Assembly (NCBI GenBank): GCA_035544515.1
Contig: DATKEG010000027.1
Coordinates: 1 to 48,976, forward strand
DNA from: DATKEG01 sp035544515
GTDB taxonomy: Bacteria > Acidobacteriota > Vicinamibacteria > Fen-336
DNA: 48,976 nucleotides
Reading direction: 5' to 3'
Shown here in pieces: positions 24,664-33,308 of this stretch. The stretch's first letter is position 1. Each line of letters begins with the position of its first letter. The notes under the pieces are model-generated. The model did not search any database and was not told the DNA's origin. It was given only the letters and a program-made list of their open reading frames with translations. Both the position numbers and the translations under genes were made by a program.

Positions 24664-24676
<13 letters not shown>
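24630..24676 (+). promoter_or_regulatory. Perfect 16-bp inverted repeat spanning the response regulator start
   Basis: The left arm GGATTTTCGTCAAAGT (24630-24645) and right arm ACTTTGACGAAAATCC (24661-24676) are exact reverse complements, separated by 15 bases. The loop holds the ribosome-binding site GGAGAGGA (24649-24656), and the right arm contains the TTG start codon at 24664. In RNA this forms a long stem with the start codon paired; in DNA it is a large operator-like palindrome. Either translational control or autoregulatory binding is plausible. Confidence 0.7.
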
Positions 24677-25350
<674 letters not shown>

Positions 25351-25354
25351 TGTC

Positions 25355-25460
25355 AAATGTGTCCCGCTCCGCTCCGCGCGCTGCTTCATCCAGACGGGCC
25401 CTCGGAATGAATCCTCGGGCCCGTGGCAGCGGAGACGCTCCGCTGCGCGGGACAAACTCT
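25355..25460 (+). repeat. Palindrome-ended intergenic repeat, copy 1 (106 bp)
   Basis: It begins AAATGTGTCCCGCTCCGCTC and ends GCTGCGCGGGACAAACTCT. The ends carry inverted TGTCCCGC/GCGGGACA, so the unit can fold on itself. It differs from copy 2 by an internal 24-bp segment (25415-25440 region) and a few substitutions. It looks like a REP- or MITE-like non-coding element. Confidence 0.65.
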
Positions 25461-25476
25461 CGTGATCGTGACCTCG

Positions 25477-25558
25477 AAATGTGTCCCGCTCCGCTCCGCG
25501 CGCTGCTTCATCCAGACGGGCCCTCGGAGTGAATCCTCCGCTGCGCGGGACAAACTCT
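25477..25558 (+). repeat. Palindrome-ended intergenic repeat, copy 2 (82 bp)
   Basis: A second copy of the preceding unit in the same orientation, offset by 122 bp: a common block of about 60 bases, then GCTGCGCGGGACAAACTCT. It lacks the internal 24 bp. The gap 25351-25585 between the response regulator and phosphatase genes consists almost only of these two copies. Confidence 0.65.
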
Positions 25559-25585
25559 GGTCGATGACGCGTTAAAGGGTTCGCC

Positions 25586-26776
25586 ATGCTCGAGACGGAT
25601 GCCCCCAAGAGAGCGCACGCCCTTCTGGTGGGGCAGTTGCCGGTGATCGCCGGCTGGACCGATCCGGATCCCGACCTGGACCTGAGGCGGATCTCGGTCG
25701 AGCGGGCGCCGGACGCCATCCGGCAGGCGGCGGCCGACGTGGTCGTGCTCGACGGCGGCTTGCTGGACGCCGAGCTCCGGCCCGTGCTCAGCGCCGTGGA
25801 GGCCCTGGAGGAGGCGGTCCGGCCCTCGCTGGTCGTGGTGACCGGATCGGAGCGCCGGTCGAGCTTCGACCGCCGCAGCGGCTGGCGGCGTCCCCCCCAC
25901 GCGGTGGTGGACGGGCGCCGCGGCGGCGGCGAAGTGCGCGCGGGCATCCAGGGCGCGGTGGCGGCGCGCCGGCTGGCGGCCGACCTGGGGCGCCGGGACG
26001 CCGAGCTGCGCGGACTTCAGGCGCGGCTCGATGCGCTCTCGAGCCAGATGGCCGAGGAGCTGCGTCTGGCCTCGCGCGTGCAGCGAAGCCTTCTGCCCGC
26101 CGCCTTCGAGCACGAGCGCCTCGACGTCGCGCGCGAGTTCATCCCGTTCCGGGAGATCGGCGGCGACTACTACGACTTCCTGCCGCTCGGGCCGCACCGG
26201 ATGGCCTTCGCCATCGGGGACGTGATGGGCAAGGGCATCGCGGCGGCGCTCCTGGCCGCCAGCCTCAAGGCCGCGGTGCGCGCGCAGATCCAGGCCGGCG
26301 TGGTGTGCGCCCCGCCCGAGGACGTGGTCGCGCGCGTCAACCGCCTGTTCGGCGAGGTGGCGCCGAGCGGGCTGTTCGCGAGCCTCTTCTTCGCCGTCTT
26401 CGACCTGGAGACGCTCGAGGTCGAATACGTCAACGCCGGCCACGACTACCCGTTCGTGGTGCGCGCCGAGGGGGAGACCGCCGACCTGCGCGAGGGCGGC
26501 ACGCTGCTGGGACTGGTGGACGAGTCGTCCTACGAGCGCGGCCGGATCGGCCTGCGGAGCGACGACCTGGTCGTCTTCTACAGCGACGGCGTCACGGACC
26601 GGGGGGACGCCCGGGGCGACGCCTACGGTTCCGACCGCCTGAAGGAAGCGGCGCGCCGCAGCCGGGGTGACGCGGCCCGCATCGTCCTCTACTCGCTGCT
26701 CGGCGACGTGCAGGGCTGGTCGGGCGGCACGCCGGCGCAGGACGACGCCACGCTCGTGGTGTTCAAGGCCCGCTAA
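25586..26776 (+). CDS. SpoIIE/RsbU-type PP2C serine phosphatase
   Basis: A 396-residue protein. The N-terminal 130 residues look like a degenerate receiver (DVVVLDGGLLDAELRP). A coiled-coil linker (LGRRDAELRGLQARLDALSS) leads to the PP2C domain: LRLASRVQRSLLPA, the metal-binding EIGGDYYDF, IGDVMGKGIAAAL, VNAGHDYPFVV, FYSDGVTD, and QDDATLVVF at the end. All Asp metal ligands are present. Such phosphatases dephosphorylate anti-sigma-factor antagonists; no STAS or RsbW gene is nearby, so the substrate is unknown. A weak AAGGG lies 6 bases before the ATG. Confidence 0.85.
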   Translation: MLETDAPKRAHALLVGQLPVIAGWTDPDPDLDLRRISVERAPDAIRQAAADVVVLDGGLLDAELRPVLSAVEALEEAVRPSLVVVTGSERRSSFDRRSGWRRPPHAVVDGRRGGGEVRAGIQGAVAARRLAADLGRRDAELRGLQARLDALSSQMAEELRLASRVQRSLLPAAFEHERLDVAREFIPFREIGGDYYDFLPLGPHRMAFAIGDVMGKGIAAALLAASLKAAVRAQIQAGVVCAPPEDVVARVNRLFGEVAPSGLFASLFFAVFDLETLEVEYVNAGHDYPFVVRAEGETADLREGGTLLGLVDESSYERGRIGLRSDDLVVFYSDGVTDRGDARGDAYGSDRLKEAARRSRGDAARIVLYSLLGDVQGWSGGTPAQDDATLVVFKAR

Positions 26777-26788
26777 GTCGTTAGTAAC

Positions 26789-26816
26789 TTGACATTTGAC
26801 TCGTTCCTGGTAAGGT
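26789..26816 (+). promoter_or_regulatory. Promoter for the secretion/pilus operon
   Basis: A perfect -35 TTGACA (26789-26794), a 16-bp spacer and a weak -10 TAAGGT (26811-26816). The first gene starts about 45 bases later. This is the only gap wide enough for a promoter before the 10.7-kb operon. Confidence 0.45.
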
Positions 26817-26864
26817 CGTTCCTTTGGCCGGAATGCAGAGCCGGCCCCCCGCGTAGATCAATCG

Positions 26865-28070
26865 ATGGAATACGTCTGCAAGGTCGGGACGCCTACGGGA
26901 GAGGTGGTGGAGCAGACCTTCACGGCGCCCGACGAGGCCGTCCTGCGCGCCGAGCTCGAGCACAAGGGCTACTACCTCTTCTCGATGCGGCGGGCGCTGG
27001 GCCTGCACCGCCTCCAGCTCCGGCGCCCGCGGGTGTCCCCTGACCTGCTGATGCTGTTCGGCCAGGAGCTGTCCGCGCTGCTCAAGGCGGGCCTGCCCCT
27101 GCTGCAGTCGCTGGACGTCATGCTCGAGAGGCAGCGGCACCCCGTGTTCAAGCGCTCGTTGACCACCGTACGGGAGAAGGTGAAGTCGGGGACCGCCCTC
27201 TCCGAGGCCTTCCGCGCCGAGGGCACGCTCTACCCTCCCATCCTGGCCGCCAGCATCCTGGCCGGCGAGCGCGGCGGCAACCTGGAGCTCGTGCTGCGGC
27301 GGTTCGCGCAGTACATGCGGCTGAACCTGGCCCTGAAGAAGAAGGCCGTCTCGGCCTCGGTCTATCCCGCCGTGCTGCTCCTGCTGATGCTCGGCCTCGT
27401 CTTCATCCTGGTCGTGCACGTCATCCCCCAGTTCCAGGACTTCTACGCCGACTTCGACGTGGAGCTGCCGCTGCTCACGCGCGTCATCATGGGCTTCTCC
27501 ACGGCCGTGCGCGCGAACCTGACCTGGGTGGTCCTCGGCCTGGCCGCGGCCGTGGCCGGCGGAGCCTACCTGCTGCGCCAGGAAGGCGCGGGGATCAAGG
27601 TGGACCGGTTCCTGCTGCGGCTGCCCTACATCGGCCACCTCATGCGGATGTACGCCACGAGCCAGCTCGCGCGCACGCTCTCGTCGCTGCTCGCGGGCGG
27701 CCTGCCCCTGATCAACGCCATGGGCGTCGCCGCCGACTCGATCGGGAACCGGGCCATGGCCGACGCGGTGGCGCGGGCCACCCCGCTCATCCGCGAGGGC
27801 AAGAGCCTGACCGCCGCCCTGGAATCCACGGGCGTGCTCGACCACCTCGCCCTGGAGATGATCAAGGTGGGGGAGCAGACGGGCGCCCTGGCCGACATGC
27901 TCAACGCCATCGCGGACTTCTTCGACGAGGAGATGGAGGGCCGCCTGGCCACCGTGCTGGCCCTGGTGGAGCCGATCCTGCTCGTGGTCATGGCCGTGGT
28001 GGTGGCCGGCATGCTGCTGGCCTTCTACCTGCCGCTGTTCGAGGCCATCTCGGCCATCCAGAGCCGCTGA
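26865..28070 (+). CDS. gspF: Inner-membrane platform protein of type II secretion/type IV pilus system
   Basis: A 401-residue GspF/PilC-family protein. An N-terminal soluble stretch (MEYVCKVGTPTGEVVEQTF) is typical. Two T2SSF repeats follow, each opening with a LARTLSSLLAGGLPL-like helix (first copy FGQELSALLKAGLPLLQSLD). Three membrane helices are visible: YPAVLLLLMLGLVFILVVHVI, LTWVVLGLAAAVAGGAYLL and the C-terminal VEPILLVVMAVVVAGMLLAFY. It anchors the ATPase and pseudopilus in the inner membrane. Length matches the family. First gene of the operon; gspE follows after 10 bases. Confidence 0.93.
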   Translation: MEYVCKVGTPTGEVVEQTFTAPDEAVLRAELEHKGYYLFSMRRALGLHRLQLRRPRVSPDLLMLFGQELSALLKAGLPLLQSLDVMLERQRHPVFKRSLTTVREKVKSGTALSEAFRAEGTLYPPILAASILAGERGGNLELVLRRFAQYMRLNLALKKKAVSASVYPAVLLLLMLGLVFILVVHVIPQFQDFYADFDVELPLLTRVIMGFSTAVRANLTWVVLGLAAAVAGGAYLLRQEGAGIKVDRFLLRLPYIGHLMRMYATSQLARTLSSLLAGGLPLINAMGVAADSIGNRAMADAVARATPLIREGKSLTAALESTGVLDHLALEMIKVGEQTGALADMLNAIADFFDEEMEGRLATVLALVEPILLVVMAVVVAGMLLAFYLPLFEAISAIQSR

Positions 28071-28080
28071 GGAAAAGGAC

Positions 28081-29708
<1,628 letters not shown>

Positions 29709-29712
<4 letters not shown>

Positions 29713-30737
29713 CCGGCTCGCCTCCAGCCGCGCGGGCCGAGCCCACGCCCTTCCCGGCGCCCCGCCCGCGCGGGGGCCTCGCCGAGGCCGCCGGCCGCGG
29801 AGGGCGCTGGCTGCGCCGGCACCTGACCGAGCCGCAGCACCCGCTGACCGTGGTCGAGGTGCGCGCGCGCGCCCTGGGCGTGGTGCGCCTGGCGCGCGAA
29901 GGGCGCCGGGTCCCGCTGGCCGCGGCGGCCTCCCTGGACCTGCCCGAGGGCGCGCTCCGGCTCTCCATGACCGAGTCGAACCTGGCGGATCCCGCGGCCT
30001 TCACCCAGGTGCTGCGCAGCCTGCTGGAGAAGGCGGGGGCGCTGGCCGCCGGCCGCGTCGGCCTGGTGCTGCCCGACCCCGTGGCGCGCGTGGCGCTGGT
30101 GCCCGCCTCCGAGGTGGCGGGCAAGTCGCGCGCGGCCACCGAGGAGATGATCCGCTTCCGCCTGCGCCGGTCCGTCCCGTTCGACATCCGCGAGGCGAAG
30201 GTGACGTTCGCCTCGCCGGGGACGCGGTCGCAGGATCCCGTGCTGGTCGCCGCCATCTTCAAGCCCGTGCTCGAGGCCTACGAGGCCGCCTTCCGCGCGG
30301 CCGGAGTGCGCGCCGGCCTGGTGGAGCTGGCCGGCCTGGCCCTGCTCGGCGCGGCCTTCGGCGCCTTGCCGCCGGCCGATCGCCTGCTCGTCAACTGGGA
30401 CGACGGCTACGTCACGCTGCTCCTCGCCCGCGGCGAGTGGCCGCTGGTCGTGCGCACGCTCACCGGCGCGCACGCGGCCGAGCCGCGCGAGGTGGCGCGG
30501 GAGGTGGCGCACACGGTGCTGTATTACCGGGAGCGGCTGGGCGGGGAGCACCTGGCCCAGGCGGTGCTGCGCTGCACGGTCCTGCCGTCCGCGGAGGCGG
30601 CGGCCCTGCTCGAGCCCGCGCTGGGGCTCGCGCCGGAGGTGTTCGACGCCTGGGAGGCGCTACGCGCGGCGGGACCGCAGGACGCCGGGCAGTCCCTGGC
30701 CGCGGCCGCGGCCTGCCTGGCCGGGAGCCGGCTGTGA
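29709..30737 (+). CDS. pilM: PilM/GspL-like actin-fold assembly protein
   Basis: A 342-residue cytoplasmic protein. A basic, Pro-rich N-terminus is followed by LTVVEVRARALGVVRL, a degenerate first strand pair of the actin-like fold. RVGLVLPDPVARVALVPASE, EEMIRFRLRRSVPFDIREA and RLLVNWDDGYVTLLLARGEW match PilM-type proteins. It should bind the PilN N-terminus and link it to the ATPase. Position between the ATPase and PilN supports the call; sequence alone is moderate evidence. It overlaps both neighbours by 4 bases (ATGA and GTGA). Confidence 0.75.
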
Positions 30738-31369
30738 GGCTCAACCTCGCCAGCCAGCCGTTCCGCAACGAGACGCTGCCGGGGGTGCTGCTGGTCCTGG
30801 GCGCGCTCCTGCTGGCCGGGCTCACCGTCCAGCACGCGCTCACCCTCCGCCGCCTGCTGCCCGACCGGACCTCGGTCGCGCATCGCGAAGCCGCCGCCCT
30901 CGAGGCGGAGGCGGCCCGCCTGCGCGAGGAGTCGCGGGCGCTTCGCGTGGCCCAGCCGGAGGCGTCGGTGCTGGCGCAATGGGTCCTGCTGAAGAACCTG
31001 GTGGACCAGCGCGCGTTCTCCTGGACCGGGCTGTTCGGCGTCCTCGAGCAGTCTCTGCCGCCCGGCGTGCGGCTCCTCTCCATCACCCCGGAGGTGGAGA
31101 AGGGCGTGATGCGCCTGAGCCTGACCGCGGTCGCGCGTTCCTACGAGCAGGGGATCGACCTGATCCGGATCCTGGAGGAGCGTCCCGAGTTCGCGGACGT
31201 GCTTCCGGTCACCCGCGACGCCGAGGTGGAGTCCCGCTTCCGGTACAGGATGCGATACGTGCCCCAGGGCCTGGCGCCCGCGGCGCCGAGCGCGGCCTTC
31301 CCGGCTCCGGAGGCCGCTCCGGACGACCGGGAGGCACGGGTGGTCTCCACCGGCGGGGGGCAGCCGTGA
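30734..31369 (+). CDS. pilN: PilN-like inner-membrane assembly protein
   Basis: A 211-residue bitopic protein. The N-terminus RLNLASQPFRNE corresponds to the PilN motif (INLLP-like) that docks to PilM. One membrane helix (LPGVLLVLGALLLAGLTVQH) follows, then a coiled coil (EAAALEAEAARLREESRALR) and a ferredoxin-like periplasmic domain (FGVLEQSLPPGVRLLSITPEVEKGVMRLSLTA split over two strands). GTG start at 30734, overlapping pilM as GTGA. Confidence 0.82.
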   Translation: MRLNLASQPFRNETLPGVLLVLGALLLAGLTVQHALTLRRLLPDRTSVAHREAAALEAEAARLREESRALRVAQPEASVLAQWVLLKNLVDQRAFSWTGLFGVLEQSLPPGVRLLSITPEVEKGVMRLSLTAVARSYEQGIDLIRILEERPEFADVLPVTRDAEVESRFRYRMRYVPQGLAPAAPSAAFPAPEAAPDDREARVVSTGGGQP

Positions 31370-31923
31370 GCCCGCGCTGGCGCCGCCGGCTCCTGCTCGC
31401 GCTGGCGGCGGTGGCCGGTTTCAACGGAGTCGTGTACGCGGCCTACACCCTTCCCCGCTCGCTGGGCGAGCGGCGGCTGGCCGACCGGCAGAAGGCGCTC
31501 CGGGACGAGATCCAGCGCGAGCGCGCGGTGGCCGACCGGAAGCGGTGGCAGGCCGAGACCGTCCGGTCCAACACCGACGACGTGCGGACGTTCTACGAGA
31601 GCACGGTCGGCGGCCGTACGGCGTCCCTGGTGCCCGTGCTGCGCGCGATCGAGGGGATGGCGCGCGAAGGCGGCCTGCGTCCGGGCGCGGCCGCCTACAA
31701 GGCCGGCGAGGTCAAGGGGGCGCCGCTCGACCGCTTCGTGATCACCATGCCGGTCTCGGGCACCTACCGCCAGCTCGTGGCCTTCGTGCAGCGCCTGGAG
31801 CGGTCGCCCCACTTCCTCACGCTCGACGAGGTGCGCTTCAGCGGCGCGGGCCAGGGAGGCCGGGCCGAGCTGGCCCTGGAGCTCTCCTGCTACTTCCGCT
31901 CGGCCGCGCCGGGCAGCCGATGA
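31366..31923 (+). CDS. pilO: PilO-like inner-membrane assembly protein
   Basis: A 185-residue bitopic protein with one N-terminal helix (LLLALAAVAGFNGVVYAAY), a coiled coil and a PilO-like periplasmic domain: FVITMPVSGTYRQLVAFVQRLERSPHFLTL is the conserved strand-helix of the PilO fold. It should pair with PilN. GTG start at 31366 with GTGA overlap; the next gene overlaps by ATGA. Confidence 0.8.
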   Translation: MSPRWRRRLLLALAAVAGFNGVVYAAYTLPRSLGERRLADRQKALRDEIQRERAVADRKRWQAETVRSNTDDVRTFYESTVGGRTASLVPVLRAIEGMAREGGLRPGAAAYKAGEVKGAPLDRFVITMPVSGTYRQLVAFVQRLERSPHFLTLDEVRFSGAGQGGRAELALELSCYFRSAAPGSR

Positions 31924-32402
31924 GGGCGGGCGCCGGGCGCCTCGAGCGCGGGTTCACGTACTTGGAGCTGGTGGCCACGGCCGCCATCCTGATGATCCTG
32001 GCCTCGGCCATCATGCCCATGGCCAAGGTGACGCGGAAGCGCCAGAAGGAGATCGAGCTGCGCCGGGAGCTGCGCCTCCTGCGCACGGCCATCGACGATT
32101 ACAAGAAGATGGTGGACGCGGGAAAGATCGGCGGTTCCGACGTCAAGCTGGGCAGCGAGGGCTATCCGCCGACGCTGGAGATCCTGGTGGAGGGCGTGTC
32201 GCAGGTGGGCAGCGCCTCCGGCGTGAAGCTCAAGTTCCTGCGGCGCATCCCCCTGGACCCGATGACCAACACCGCCGAGTGGGGGATGCGCTGCTACCAG
32301 GACGACGCGGACAGCGACTCGTGGTGCGGCAGCAACGTCTGGGACGTGTACACGAAGAGCCAGGGCCAGGCCCTCGACGGGACGAAGTATGCGGACTGGT
32401 AG
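31920..32402 (+). CDS. Pseudopilin, GspG-like
   Basis: A 160-residue type IV pilin-like protein. The prepilin cleavage motif ERG|FTYLEL keeps Glu5 and is followed by a hydrophobic helix (ELVATAAILMILASAIMP). The C-terminal part has the GspG-type loop IPLDPMTNTAEWG, a Cys pair and many acidic residues (DDADSDSW) consistent with a calcium site, ending WDVYTKSQG. A prepilin peptidase is needed but none is encoded here. It overlaps the next pseudopilin gene by 14 bases. Confidence 0.88.
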   Translation: MRAGAGRLERGFTYLELVATAAILMILASAIMPMAKVTRKRQKEIELRRELRLLRTAIDDYKKMVDAGKIGGSDVKLGSEGYPPTLEILVEGVSQVGSASGVKLKFLRRIPLDPMTNTAEWGMRCYQDDADSDSWCGSNVWDVYTKSQGQALDGTKYADW

Positions 32403-32784
32403 GACGGAGCGCGGCTTCACGCTCCTGGAGCTGATCACCGTGATCGCGGTGATCAGCATCCTGGTCGGCGTCGCCCTGCCCAACTACCGCGTGGCCATCC
32501 TGCAGTCGCGGGAGGCCGTGCTCAAGGAAGACCTCTACCGGCTGCGCGACCTCCTCGACCAGTATTATGCGGACAAGGGCAAATACCCGGCGTCGATCGA
32601 GGCGCTGGTCGAGGAAGGATACCTGCGCAAGATGCCGATCGACCCCATGACCGGGCAGGCGGACTGGGAGGCGGTGCCGGCCGAGACCGACCCCGACAAC
32701 CCGGTGGAAGAGCCGGGCGTCTACGACGTGCGCAGCGCGTCCACCCTGATCTCGATGGCGGGCACGCCCTACAACGAATGGTGA
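32389..32784 (+). CDS. Pseudopilin, GspG-like, short
   Basis: A 131-residue pilin-like protein with the cleavage motif ERG|FTLLEL (Glu5 kept) and helix ITVIAVISILVGVALPNY. The globular part has LYRLRDLLDQYYADKGKYP, VEEGYLRKMPIDPMTGQADWE and VYDVRSAS: the same plan as the preceding gene, so the pair probably arose by duplication. It starts 14 bases inside the preceding gene. Confidence 0.88.
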   Translation: MRTGRTERGFTLLELITVIAVISILVGVALPNYRVAILQSREAVLKEDLYRLRDLLDQYYADKGKYPASIEALVEEGYLRKMPIDPMTGQADWEAVPAETDPDNPVEEPGVYDVRSASTLISMAGTPYNEW

Positions 32785-33308
32785 GGAGGAACCGCATCGT
32801 GCTCATCTCCGCCGCCGGCGTGGCGCTCGCGCTGGCTCTCTACGTCTGGTGGCAGGGACAGCCCTCCGCGGCGACGGTGGCCGCCGGCCCGCGCCCGGCC
32901 GGCCCCGCGGCCCCGGAGCTGCCGCGGATCGGCCTCGAACGGCTCTCGCACCGGGCGCCGCCGGTCGTGGTCGGCCGCCGCGACGTCTTCGACTTCGGCC
33001 CGCCACCCGCGTCCACCGTGGACGCGGTGGCGCCCCCTCCCACGATGGCCGCGGCGCCCACTCCGGCGCCGGCGCCCGTGGGCCCGCCCCCGCCCCCGCC
33101 GGTGAACGTCCGGTACATCGGCTCCGTGGAGGGGGAGCCGGGGCCGAAAGTGGCCTTCTTCCTCACGGAGCAGAAGGAGGTCCTGACGGGCCAGGTCGGC
33201 GACACCGTCATGAACCGCTTCAAGGTCGTGCGCATCGGCATCGAGTCGGTGGACGTGCAGGACCTGGGCTCCGGACAGCTCCGGCGGATCCCGCTGAGGG
33301 GAAATTGA
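32781..33308 (+). CDS. PilP/GspC-like inner-membrane protein
   Basis: A 175-residue protein with a single N-terminal helix (IVLISAAGVALALALYVWW), a Pro/Ala-rich linker (PPPTMAAAPTPAPAPVGPP) and a small beta domain (NVRYIGSVEG, VAFFLTEQKEVLTGQVGDTV, RFKVVRIGIESVDV, RRIPL) like the PilP or GspC homology region that contacts the secretin. Start is GTG 32781 (GTGA overlap, as at other junctions) or ATG 32778. No lipobox. Confidence 0.75.
   Translation: MRRNRIVLISAAGVALALALYVWWQGQPSAATVAAGPRPAGPAAPELPRIGLERLSHRAPPVVVGRRDVFDFGPPPASTVDAVAPPPTMAAAPTPAPAPVGPPPPPPVNVRYIGSVEGEPGPKVAFFLTEQKEVLTGQVGDTVMNRFKVVRIGIESVDVQDLGSGQLRRIPLRGN

Noticed and set aside
25355..25558. Possible CRISPR array
   Set aside because: Only two copies, of unequal length, with one spacer-like gap and palindromic ends; no cas genes.
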